Of a stretch of DNA of 64,000 nucleotides, positions 32,336 to 42,942 are shown piece after piece (the stretch's first letter is position 1; each line of letters starts with the position of its first letter). The DNA lies in the NCBI GenBank assembly GCA_009809945.1, contig WTPW01000422.1, positions 278,657 to 342,656 on the forward strand, written 5' to 3'. This stretch comes from Gigaspora margarita (Eukaryota > Glomeromycota > Glomeromycetes > Diversisporales > Gigasporaceae). The translations under genes and the position numbers were made by a program. The notes beneath the pieces were generated by a model that worked only from the letters and a program-made list of their open reading frames with translations, was not told the origin of the DNA and did not search any database.

Positions 32336-32425
32336 GAGGCGACAGCCGTAGCGAAGTGACTACAGGGTGAGCGAAGCAAGCCCTGTTTGTATTGCTGAGC
32401 GTAAGCAAAGCAATACAAGTTGTAT
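32336..32425. repeat. Cluster of GC-rich mini-hairpins with GAGCG(T)AAGCAA loops
   Basis: ACAGGG (32362-32367) pairs with CCCTGT (32381-32386) around TGAGCGAAGCAAG. TGTATTGC (32388-32395) pairs with GCAATACA (32410-32417) around TGAGCGTAAGCAAA. Upstream, GACAGCCGTAGCGAAGTGAC has a similar AGCGAAG loop. The two loops are near-identical while the stems differ. Confidence 0.7.
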
Positions 32426-33340
32426 TGTCTATAATAAAGTTGTTTATAGAGAATATTTAGTTGCGCGTAGCTGATAGAATAGTTAAAGCCGTAATATAGT
32501 GGTGTATGAGAATGTATTTATGCATGTAGCTGATAGAATAGTTAGAACCGTAAGATTTAAATAAATATTGTTTTTATGCAACTATTCGATAATCTTTGCA
32601 TTATTGAAATTTTAATAAAAATGTAAAAATGTAATATTGCCGTATTTCATTGATTATGATTATCATGTGATAAGGGGTGCACCATGGTGCAGGTGCACCA
32701 AAAAATAAAATCTTTATTTAAATTACTAAATTATTTGTAATATATAATTGTTATATAATATTTAATTTATTAAAATAGTTTATTACCAATGCAAAAAAAT
32801 TTTTTATTGCACAATAAATACATTAAATGATATCATATAACAAATAAAATAGAATTCACTCACTTTGATTGCACTGCTCTAGTAAGAGAACTACTTGATT
32901 TATAAAAAAAACTTATCCACTTACTTACATTATCTAAAAAGTCTACAAAAACAAAATTTATAAAAGAAAAAAGCACCAAAAAACTTTATAGTAACTTCAA
33001 AACAAAAATTATACCAATGTAATAGTACTATTGTCAACCTAGATTTCTACTTCTTTAGAGAAATGCTAGAGACTAGAGTGACTATTGTAGGAAGACACTT
33101 TATGTAATTCATACTAATTACTATAGTATGCAAGGGTCAGAAGGGATACTGTTATTTGGGTAGTAGAGGCTTGGGGATTTGCAATTACAAAAGAAGCTAC
33201 AATTAATAGTATATAAAGATACTAAGAATTGTATCAGTTGTATTTAAGTGAAGACACTCTACTTCACTATTACTATATTCAATAAACCAGAGATTCTTCT
33301 CTCTGCTTTTTAGTGAGAAAAAACATTGAGTATTTATACA
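32426..33340. other. Spacer; duplicated GTAGCTGATAGAATAGTTA, no gene
   Basis: GTAGCTGATAGAATAGTTA occurs at 32467 and 32525 followed by (A/G)(A)(G/A)CCGTAA. A GTGCACCATGGTGCAGGTGC relic is at 32678. The rest is AT-rich without recognisable features. Confidence 0.45.
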
Positions 33341-33490
33341 TGTTTGTACCAGTACGATCACATGGAATGTGCAATATGAAATGTAGAGAGATGGTATCAT
33401 TCAACTTTTTGATGTCCACTATGCTGATTTTTGCAAAATCCTTTTTTGGTAGGAATAATGATTTTCATTTATTCATTTTTGGAAGGAGTT
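33341..33490 (+). repeat. Third copy of the CCAGTACGATCACATG repeat
   Basis: ACCAGTACGATCACATGGAA, GAAATGTAGAGAGATGG, TTCAACTTTTTGATGTCCAC and TATGCTGATTTTTGCAAAA match the copies at 6124 and 6355. Confidence 0.6.
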
Positions 33491-33819
33491 AAGATTTTTG
33501 CATATAACCCACATGTTGATCATGCTTTTATGACAGTTTGATTATTAATTATAATATATAATGCAAAGCTGACATTATGATGTGATCATTAATTACAACA
33601 TTGTTTAATTTTTAACAAGTAATTATTACTATTGTGACATTCTTGAACATTCATATTATTAATTTTGATGACGTATAAGATCATTAATTTCAAAAATGAT
33701 ATATAATGTTATTGAACATTTTTTAAATTCATTTTTTTAGAATTTTGAGGGTTCATCGTTCTTAGAATTTGCTAGTTTATTTTTTTTTTTGAGCTTGGGT
33801 TCATCTTTCACTTTGTAAC

Positions 33820-34080
33820 TAGTTTCGTTTCAAAGACATTGTATTTTACTAACATTCATTTCACTTATAAGCTTATTTTACGGATGATCAATTTACAGAC
33901 AAGTTCGTTTTATGAACAATATATTTTACTGACAGCTCGTTTAGCAAAGAAATTCTAATTATCATTAAGATTACAAGTTTTAGTTGTTTATAAAATAATT
34001 CGTCTGTAAATTAATCATCTGTAAAATAAGCTTTCCAGTGAAACAAGTGTCAATGAAATATGATGTTTTAAGATAATTAT
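33820..34080. mobile_element. MITE built of TTTTACGGACAAGTT subrepeats
   Basis: The left arm (TATTTTACTAACATTCATTT, AAGCTTATTTTACGGATGAT, TTTACAGACAAGTTCGTTT) is mirrored by AATTCGTCTGTAAATTAATC, ATCTGTAAAATAAGCTTTCC and AGTGTCAATGAAATA. The same construction from 20-bp units is seen at 5118-5407. Confidence 0.65.
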
Positions 34081-34880
34081 TAATATGGCTGGTTTCTTTG
34101 TAATGAACAATTATTGGGATCTACAGTAATTTGGAGATGTTATCAAATGCAAGATTAGAAAACCCCTTAAGAATTATATATTCATTTTTCGCCTCTATCT
34201 TAGATATAGGAATATAATTTTGTAAATTCCCATGATTGTTGGAAACAAATTACTAAAAGGTTATCCTTTTTCTAGAGTAATATGTTATTGCTTGCTTAAT
34301 TATTGATTGATAAGTAAAGCTGGATTCCACAACCATTCAGGCAATGCAAGTCCTTTTATTTGGTGATTAAGCCCTATAGTATGAAGTTTAATTCAGTTCA
34401 CTTAACAAGAAAATACAAATTACCACAATAAGTATAAAGTTTAATTATGTTCACTTCAACATTTATGACTCAAAAGAATGTATAATTAATTGTTATCAGT
34501 TTTAAGTTTAATTTGTTCTCTTTAGGGCAATGCAAAGTTGATTGTTTGTTTTGCATTACCCGGCATCTCATTTTTTCAAATTTTCCAATATATTTTTTTA
34601 AGCTAATTGTTCAATTTTTTGGCATCTATTTTTTCACTAATTTCATCCGAAGTCACCTGATTGACATTAAATCTGATGAAAAATATAGCTACTAGCCCAA
34701 TTTTTTTATTTCTTGTGTAAAATGAAAAATTAACCTTGTATAACCTTTAAATGTGAACATTATTCTATTTGTAGTAAATTAAAAAAAATCTGTCCATCTG
34801 TCCTGAATTTTGAAATTCATGTAATGCAAAGAAAAATCAACTTTGCATGGCTTAATAATTTTGCTAGAGAAAAATGTAAA
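34081..34880. other. Spacer with single satellite C relics
   Basis: At 34720-34860, AAAATGAAAAATTAACCTTG, AAATGTGAACATTATTCTA and GTAATGCAAAGAAAAATCAA form one isolated satellite C unit. An inverted partial unit (GCAAAGTTGATTGTTTG) is at 34531. The remaining bases show nothing definite. Confidence 0.5.
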
Positions 34881-34883
34881 TAT

Positions 34884-35475
34884 GCCCTGTAAAAAAGTGG
34901 TATAGGTTGGTGTCAGGAATACTTGAAATGACATGGATCTTGTGACATGTATGGGAGCATTTTGCGGAATGGCATGGTAAAAATGGCACAGACATTACAG
35001 CAAAGGTTGCATGTAATATTATGTCATATGAAATAGCACGTTTAGATATTTGTACATTATACACATATTGTGTATAAAGGATATTGTTTTAAAAAAAGAG
35101 CAATATCTCATGATTTCACTAACGAAGTTTTCATGTGTATCTTAACCAAAAAAATTCCTTAAAAATTTTGCTTTATATGCAGTTAGCATGTTTATCTTAT
35201 ATTGATTACTTATGTAAATTTAAGTTTTAATAGTTAATCCACATCGTTATCGCAGTGGCGCATGAATTTACATTTATTACCCATGCCAAACTCCTTGCTA
35301 ATTCAACTAGTAAACTGCTGCAAAGCCTGAACCATTTCAGTCCAATTGGCATGGGCATACGGACCCACACGGTTCATGCCCATACAAATCTGGAACTTGA
35401 CCCATGCTACAAAGTCCCATGCCTATTCAGATACCAGCTCTGGCCGATCTGGTCCAATTTTCTTATAGGGATGAT
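34884..35475. mobile_element. CCTGTAA..GTGGCACGG family element
   Basis: The left end GCCCTGTAAAAAAGTGGTAT is mirrored by CCAATTTTCTTATAGGGAT. It shares GAATACTTGAAATGACATGG, AAATGGCACAGACATTACAG, AATAGTTAATCCACATCG and CAACTAGTAAACTGCTGCAA with 8703-9345. Frames at 34864-35064 and 35255-35482 are parts of this repeat. Confidence 0.7.
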
Positions 35476-35598
35476 TAATTAATCATTAAATTCTGATCGA
35501 TTTAACAATTAAAGACTTTTCGATTATATTTTGCATTGGACTGGCAAATCAAATAGATTAAGCCCAGTAAAAAATATGATTGCCAATTTTCTCTACAG

Positions 35599-35655
35599 GT
35601 ACACATGATCATACTGGTCCTGTGCGGTATTGCATGCTGCGCAGCTATCTTATAT
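35599..35655. repeat. CATGATCATACTGGTCCTGTGCGG block
   Basis: The second copy of the GC-rich block at 10604-10655. Both lie downstream of a CCAGTA(T/C)GATCACATG repeat (33345 and 6124), which has the inverse-complement motif. Confidence 0.5.
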
Positions 35656-35807
35656 AATATAAATAAATACAATAATAAATAAAGAAATCTATATAATTGA
35701 TATATTTGATATATACTACATGCTAAATATAATGGCTATAATTAATATAATAAAGATAATAAATATATTACATATATTCTAAATATCAGCTATTATGCTT
35801 CCGCATG

Positions 35808-35847
35808 GGCCAGGTAGGGCCAGGTAGGGCCAGGTAGGGCCAGGTAA
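35808..35847 (+). repeat. Four tandem GGGCCAGGTA decamers
   Basis: Four exact copies of GGGCCAGGTA just inside the left TIR. A likely site of repeat-number variation. Confidence 0.9.
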
Positions 35848-36341
35848 TAGAAATACTCTAGCCCTACCCATTTGTGTAATGGTTTGACTTCCAAGCACTT
35901 ACTCTTACCCTAGGGTTTAGAACTCGATGCTCTAGCCTGGCTTTCAAAGCCTGTGGGTATCCATGGACTTAATATAAGTAATATATGTTTTGATACGAAT
36001 AAAATAAAATTAACTAGTAAATATATATTAAGTTGAATACTTATTTAAATACTTGGATTAATAAATGCTTTTTACATGCATATGCCAATTTAATGCAGCT
36101 AATGAGAACTAAATATTAAATATTCGTGAACTTGAATACCTGATTTTAAATATTTAGGATAATGTTTTTTATACTCTGCATATTGGCAAGAGTCAACAGA
36201 TAAAAAAGAAAAGTAGCACTGGTCAAGGATTATACACTACATGCTACAACCTTGACTAAAAATCGATTATAATCAACAAAGCATAGGTCGAGATCAGAGA
36301 TTAATCAACATTAAATCATATAAATTAATAAGCAAAGATAC

Positions 36342-36456
36342 ATGGGGTCTTTGCCTTGAATTTTTTTTTCTTAAAATAGATTTACTCTGTTTTTCTTAAT
36401 AAAAATCTTGTGTAACAATGTCTCATAGGGTCATTTTCAAGGCAAAGACCCCACAT
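36342..36456. mobile_element. 115-bp hairpin MITE, ATGGGGTCTTTGCCTTGAA
   Basis: ATGGGGTCTTTGCCTTGAA at the left is an exact inverse of TTCAAGGCAAAGACCCCA at the right. The loop is T-rich. The perfect arms indicate a recent arrival. It lies within the 35784-37424 element. Confidence 0.8.
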
Positions 36457-37689
36457 ATTAGAAAAGCCACCGATCAGAATCGATATATAAGAACTGACAA
36501 AAGGCACTTTTGACACTTTTTTTCTTTAGTTTTAGACAAACAAAATTTTTTACCCCAACCCTTTCCATCACACAAGGTAATCTTCTGACTCTGCCATTTT
36601 TCTATTTAACAGCTAGCATACTTTGAGTAGGAGAAAGTCACTGGTAGATATTGCTTCTTACTTATTCTACTGTTACGATAATATCTGGTACAATTTCACT
36701 TACTAATTTTCTGAAATTTCTTAACTAAAATTACTTCAATGTATTCTGCAATTTTAAGTCTTTTATTTCTAGCACCTTTGGCTAGCCAGTATTCTTCCAA
36801 TCATTAACCAGTCATACCTATACTTTTTGATGCATTAAACTTGAATAAATTATTTATTTCAAATACTTAGATTAATAATTTACTAAATTTATAAATATTT
36901 TCATAACAAGTTTGATCTGAATAACTCAAAACTGATCTGGTTATAGTAATTTAGTAAATGGATTATGACCAATATAATAAATTTACTATAGCCAGATCAG
37001 TTTCAGATCATTCAGATCAAACCCATTAAGAGCATTGAAATATCTTATTTTAAACGCTTAGACTAATAAATATTTTTTATACAATAGATTAATGTTCTTT
37101 ATACTCAATCTAAAATTATAAAGAATAGATATTTCCAAATTGAAAGTTACCAGTATTTCAATAAATATTCTTTATCTCACATATTTCTTAAATAAAATAC
37201 AGTACATTAGCCAATTATATGAGGCAATATTCATATGAAATATGTATAATAGGTACTTGCAGTACTACCCTTGCCCTACTCATTTGTGTAAGGGCCCATG
37301 TCTCAAGCCCTTACCCTTACTCTAGAGCCTGGGATTCAACACCCTAAATACTCTAGCCCAGCTCTACTACCCGCAGGTACCTATAGTAGCCCAGGCCCGT
37401 GTGGAGGTCTATTAGCTATATAGATATGTAAATTATAACTATTAAATCTGTTATGTCCCAAATGTCTAGAATGTCAGACATGTTTGTAATTAACTCAAAT
37501 ATTTAGAATTAATCAAAATGTTCGATATTCAGTATTATAAGTAGTACAGTATTAGTTGACCAATAAGTTTTGGGTGCAGTGTGTTGATTGTAATGACCAA
37601 TCATTCAGCTTAAACTAGCTTGGGTTAGAGCTGTCCAATCAAGATGATTTTGGTACCATATGAAAGCTGGCATCGTGATGGTCATGATT

Positions 37690-37930
37690 ATACATGAGAA
37701 CGAAAGCATTTCAGATTTGAAACCCCGAAATTAAAATTTGAAGACGAAATTGTTTTTGACCTATTTTACTTGAAAGATGAAATTATTTGATACTTTTTTT
37801 GAATAGATGAAATTATAAGGAACATATCTATATAAATTTTATTTGCTCTTCCTTATAAAAAATTTTAAACTTCTCTAATGAAGACAAAATAGGCCTTTTT
37901 CAAAAATTAGTTTCAGTAGCATCACTAGAT
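37690..37930 (-). repeat. GACGAAAT arm, inverse copy of 42735-42935
   Basis: GACGAAATTGTTTTTGACCT, TTGAAAGATGAAATTATTTG, TAGATGAAATTATAAGGAAC and TCTAATGAAGACAAAATAGG are the reverse complement of 42735-42935, and CGAAAGCATTTCAGATTTG matches 43952-43970 in reverse. It proves that those two stretches were once adjacent. Probably a solo end of the same element family. Confidence 0.7.
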
Positions 37931-37989
37931 ATGATGTGGTAGTTTGATTAAATTCTGACTAGAGCATGAATTATCACCAGTATACATTT

Positions 37990-38700
37990 TAGGCATTTTT
38001 AAAGGTCTAACACTATAACAAAGGCTCTAACAATGAAGACTTTAACAACTTAAAAATAATATAAAAAGATAAAGCAATCAAAAAAAAAACTAACTATAAA
38101 AAAACAATTAACTTATTAAAGTTCAACTTATATGTTTATTTAGTACTAGTTTTTTGTTTAGTAACAAGCAATAAAAAGAAAATCTTTACAAAAAAAAATA
38201 GTTTACCCAAAACATTTGCCTAGTATTGATTTTTGTTTGCCAAAACCTAACAAAAAATTAGAAAAAAATAACTACTCTCAAAAAAAAACAAAATGGCCTA
38301 TCAAAGTCTTGTTTATATACTTGTCTAGTACTAATTTTAATCTAGCAAAGCCTAAAGACTCAAGAAAGAAGAGTTAATAACAAGATAACCAAATTAAAAA
38401 TCCTTCTATATACAAAAAATACAGTAACATATTCAAGTTTTCTCCCTATATATTTTGCCTAACAACAATGCAAAAGAAAACTTTAGCATTACAAAACATT
38501 AAATACTTTACTAAAAGTGCTACTTACTTATGTCTAGCAAAGTCTAAAAATTTTAAAAAAGTAAACTTAGTAACAAAAATAGCCAAAATTAAAAGAAAAA
38601 AAAACAAAATCCTTTACTTACTACATTTGTTTAGTCCTGATTTATATTTAGAAAGAATGAAATTAATAAACAAAAAATATCTAATTTAAAAAAAAGCAAT
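37990..38700 (+). repeat. Degenerate ~130-160 bp tandem repeat
   Basis: Phrases of the type TTTGTCTAGTACTAATTTT and TAGCAAAGCCTAA recur near 38130, 38210, 38320, 38455, 38530 and 38625. A-rich linkers with few T lie between. The frame at 38468-38689 is inside it and is not a gene. Confidence 0.45.
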
Positions 38701-39646
38701 AAAAACTTATCTAATTGGCCAATTTGTTGGTAGGTAGTAAAAATATATTTACTATCTGGGGTGGCATCAGGACTTCTTCTTATCAGTCACACAATTTGTC
38801 ACACAGATCACTGGGGTAAATTTTTTACTATAAAATTTGAGTGATCAACATTCATATGATCAACCCATTTTTCATAGTAAATTGTAACAGTAGGCCCTTT
38901 TCAAATGTCATTTTCAGAGGTTTCCTAAAAGGAAACAATGCTCACAAGATAAGGTATGACAGTTTGACCATACACATACTTACTTATTCCTGGGTTTAAT
39001 GCTAGATAAGAAATAAAGCTAAAAAGAATCACACCTTCAAGCATTTTGTTTCATTTTTATATTTAGTTGTACTTAATAATTCAGTTTAAAAGCTCTTTTT
39101 TTTGAAATATAAGTTTACCAAATCTTTAAATTATAGTTAGAGTTAGAGATTCCACACTCATAGAGAAGTTCAAAGTGGATTTAGAATTACCAGTATTTTG
39201 ACGAAAAACTGTTCTTTAGAATTCATATAAGCTATAGCTTAAACCATTGTCTAGAATTCAAGTTGAGCCAAAGCAGCTACCAACAAAGTTAGTTTTTATA
39301 TGTTTATAGATTAAAATTAGGGTTATTAATAGTGACACCAATTTTTTATTATTGTATTATAAGTAATTTTTTTAGAATTAAAAATAAATATAAATATTTA
39401 TTGTTTTAAAATATAAAGTGTGTATTATCTTTTTTTTGGAATTATTATAAGTCTACGTTTTGCATTACAAATTTTCAATAAATTATCTCAATTAGTTTAA
39501 TAGTAACATTCTAATTATGAGCATACTACATTAAGAAGACTGCTTAAGAACACCTTAAATAAATGATATTATAAAATAATAAGTATTTACGAATTTTATA
39601 ATATTGATAATAAATAAACTTTACCGTATTTGCATGAAATAACATC
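38701..39646. other. AT-rich spacer, nothing definite
   Basis: No TIR element, RNA gene or convincing frame is seen. A TTAGAGTTAGAG motif at 39130 is isolated. Confidence 0.4.
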
Positions 39647-40036
39647 TCATGATATTATTTTACACAAATATGGCATATACCCCAATGAAAAACCAAGTAA
39701 AATAAATCTTTGAAACTTATCTATAGTATATTTATAATCTTTTATACTTATTTCTAGTAAATAAATAGAACTAAATAAAAAAATATATATATAATAGTAA
39801 GCATTAATGAACCTGAATAGCTTAAAAACAGTATAACGATTAAAATCAGAGCCATTTAAAAAAACTTTTGCAGTAAAATAAAATAAAAGCGTTGAGTAAA
39901 TAAATGATCTACTTACTCTAAAACAGTTTTCTTTGATTTTCTCCATTACGTTTATAATGCACCAGTCCTTCACAGATACATTTTGGAGAAAGTCTTGCTT
40001 CAGAGCACCTAACCAACTACTTTTTATGCTGAACAT
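39647..40036 (-). CDS. Hypothetical small protein, 129 aa, hydrophobic C-terminal half (tentative)
   Basis: An ATG-initiated frame, not made of any repeat found elsewhere in the window. The N-terminal 40 residues are mixed and soluble (SSWLGALKQDFLQNVSVKD). From about residue 45 there are two hydrophobic stretches (SFIYSTLLFYFTAKVF; INAYYYIYIFLFSSIYLLEI), so a membrane location is possible. No known domain is recognised. A GTAAGT occurs just after codon 40 on the coding strand, with TTTTATTTAG further on, so the real gene could be spliced and the hydrophobic part could be intron. It could also be a chance frame. Confidence 0.3.
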   Translation of the reverse strand: MFSIKSSWLGALKQDFLQNVSVKDWCIINVMEKIKENCFRVSRSFIYSTLLFYFTAKVFLNGSDFNRYTVFKLFRFINAYYYIYIFLFSSIYLLEISIKDYKYTIDKFQRFILLGFSLGYMPYLCKIIS

Positions 40037-40280
40037 TTACAAGCCTGAGAAGAATCATGCGGAAGTAGATAAAATAATTGCCTATGTTCATAGGTGTGAA
40101 ACTTTATAAAGAGAAGTTTGTTTTTTATATTATTCATACCGTTGGATTCGTTAAAGCTTCATGAACAACTTTGTTTTAATCAATACTACGTATTTTAACT
40201 AAGGTTTGGGTGAAAATTTTAAAAATGTAAATTGTATAATTTATAAAAATCATATGATAAAATTTTAGATGTGACAAATC
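40037..40280. other. Spacer upstream of the tentative minus-strand gene
   Basis: Less AT-rich than average for 100 bp. No TATA or other motif can be singled out. Confidence 0.3.
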
Positions 40281-41115
40281 GTGTGATTGTTATAGTAAAA
40301 ATTAAACATTAATACAACTCTAACTACTGTATATACTATATTAGCAAACAAGTTCTATGACAGAATTCTTTACAGTAAATTATAATAATTCTAATGCAAC
40401 TTTAATTATCTAATATATTACAAAATAATAAGTAAGTTCTGTAACAATTTTTTATATAAAACTCATGATGATTTCTTAGCTTTAACTACTAAATATACTA
40501 TATTAGAATTCTTTATAGTAAATTATTATAAAAATCATATAACAATTTTAATATTATAATTTTTGAATAGTAAGTAATAGAATTTTTCATAGTAACTTAT
40601 AATTAAAATTATAATAGTTCCAATACTAATTCAATTTTAATTACTATAGTGCAAGAAGCCTATACTAGACAATACTTTAAAATGCATCAACTTTTTATAG
40701 TAACAATATTTTTAAAAGCTATTTGAAAAATTTGCAGAGCTTATAATAATGAACAAAGTTACTAGTCAGATTTTTAAAATGTTGTCTTTATAAAAGTTAT
40801 AGCACTTTAAAGTTAATTAAAATTGAAACACATAGTAATTATATATAAAACAATAGTAACACATCAACTTTTTATAGAGAAGGTTTTTATTAAAAAATAT
40901 ATAGCAAATTTATAGAACTAATATTGCTCTACAAAGTTACTGGTCAGTTGTTTTAAAAAAAAACCTCTTATACAAAAACTTATAGTGATTTAAAAATTGA
41001 AACATGTTGAATATAGGCTTCTTGCAACATATATATTATAAATTGGTATTCAAATTTAATTTCATATTGTATATACTACAATAGATAATAAATTTGTAAT
41101 AAAATTTTTAAGAAT
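40281..41115 (+). repeat. Satellite D segment with an inserted foldback
   Basis: Monomers with AACAAGTTCTATGACAGAAT, TAATAAGTAAGTTCTGTAAC and TTTTTCATAGTAACTTATAA occur to about 40640 and again after 41030. Between them (about 40655-41025), TGCAAGAAGCCTATACTAGA and (reversed) TGCAAGAAGCCTATATTCAA form an inverted pair that delimits a 370-bp insert with the phrases CATCAACTTTTTATAG repeated. Confidence 0.6.
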
Positions 41116-41139
41116 AACTAGTGCAATAGGTGGGATTTA

Positions 41140-42715
41140 TGCACTACCTATCTTATTTTGTTTTTCATTTTTTAAATTACAGTAAATTAAAAAAAAAGTT
41201 TAATCTATTAACTGAAGTTTTCAGATTGTTTGTAGTATAAAACTAAAAAATTAAGTTTGCATGGCATAATTTTGAATGTAAAATTATTTCATTAATTTAC
41301 AGTAATTTAAAAAAAAATCTGATCAACTGACTAAAGTTTTTCAGATTCTATGTAATGCAAAACAAAAAATTAACATTGAAATTGATTTTGTATAGCCTTA
41401 TGAAAAATTAACTTTGCATGACCTAATTTTAGATGTGAATATTTATTAATTTACAATGAATTAAAAAAAATCTGACTAACTAACTAAAGTTTTCTGATTT
41501 TATGTAATGCAAAATGAATAATTAACTTTCATGGCCTAATCTTAGATATAAATACTATTCTATTAATTTGCAGTAAATTAAAAAAAATGTAACTGACTGA
41601 TCCAAGTTTTCAAATCTCATGTAATACAAAATGGATAATCAGCTTTGCATGGTCTATTCTTAGTTGTAAACTTTATTCTATTAATTTACAGTAAATTAAA
41701 AAAAAAAATCTGACCTATTGACCAAAGTTTTCAGATTCTATATAATACAAAATAAAAAATCAAATTAGTATAGCTAATCTTAGATGTGAACATTATTTTA
41801 TTAATTTACAGTAAATTAAAAAAAAAGCACTAACTAATTCAAGTTTTCAGATTCCATATAATACAAAATAAATAATCAACTTTGAGTAGCCTAATCTTAG
41901 GCATAAATATTAGTCTATTAATTTATCATAAATTAAAATTAATCTAATTCACTAACCAAAGTTTTCAGATTCCATATAATGCAAAATGAAAATCAAATTA
42001 GTGTGATCTAATTTTAGATGTAAATATTATTTTATTAATTTACAGTAAATTAAAAAAAAATTCAATCTACTGACTAAAGTTTTTGGATTCCATATAATGC
42101 AAACTAAAAAATCAACTTTGTGTAGTCTAACCAAAAAATTAACTTTGTATAGCCTAATTTTAGATATAAATATTCATTAATTTACAATAAATTAAAAAAA
42201 AAGAAAAAAATCTGATTAACTAATTGAGGTTTTCAGATTTATTTAATGCAAATTGAATAATCAACTTTGTGTAGCCTAATCTTAGATATGAACATTATTC
42301 TATTAATTTATAGTATATTAAAAAAATGGGATTAACTAACCCAAGCTTTCAGATTACATGTAATACAAAATAAATAATCAACTTTGTATGGCCTAAGTCT
42401 AATTTTAAAAATAAACATTATTTTATTAATTTATAGTAAATTTAAAAAAAATCATCCACTTACCAAAGTTTTTGGATTCCATATAATGCAAAATAAAAAA
42501 TCAAATTAGCATAGCCTAATTTAAAACATAAATCTTATTTTATTAATTTATAGTAAATTAAAAAAAAGTGCTAACTGATCTAAGTATTTAGGTTTCATAT
42601 AATACAAAATGAATAATTAATTTGAGTGAACTAAACTTAGATGTGAACATTATTCTATTAAGTTACAAAATATAAAAAAATAAAAAATCCAACCCACTAA
42701 CCAAAATTTTAGATT
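41140..42715 (+). repeat. Satellite C array: ~13 monomers of ~120 bp
   Basis: The consensus runs TAATGCAAAATGAAAAATCA, ACTTTGCATGGCCTAATCTT, AGATGTGAACATTATTCTAT, TAATTTACAGTAAATTAAAA, AAAATCTGACTAACTGACC and AAGTTTTCAGATTCCATG. A palindrome (TTAATTTACAGTAAATTAA) lies in every unit. Divergence is perhaps 15-25% by eye. The array stops at TTTCATAT (42715) and continues at 46641 after a nested insertion. Single relics occur at 34720, 51560 and 51970. Confidence 0.85.
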
Positions 42716-42942
42716 TCATATCAGTCATAGATAGTAATGCCACTGAAATTGATTTTTGAAAAAGGCCTATTTTGTCTTCATTAGAGAAAATTAAAATTTT
42801 TTATAATGAAGTGCAAATAAAATTATATAATATGTTCCTTATAATTTTGTCTATTCAAAAAAAGTATCAAATAATTTTGTCTTTTAAGTAAAATAGGTCA
42901 AAAACAATTTCATCTTCAAATTTTAATTTCAGGTTTTTCAAA

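Larger units (their letters stand above)
35784..37424. mobile_element. 1.6-kb TIR element with GGGCC-rich subterminal repeats
   Basis: ATCAGCTATTATGCTTCCGC then ATGGGCC on the left is mirrored by GGCCCGTGTGGAGGTCTATT then AGCTATA on the right. Subterminal blocks correspond in inverted or direct order: CTAGCCCTACCCATTTGTG at 35859 and TTGCCCTACTCATTTGTGT at 37270. No ORF above 60 codons, so non-autonomous. The GGGCC-rich ends recall hAT elements; that is inference. It carries the hairpin MITE at 36342-36456. Confidence 0.6.

Noticed and set aside
35255-35482. 75-codon frame
   Set aside because: Part of the CCTGTAA..GGCACGG element shared with 9111-9345, not conserved as protein.
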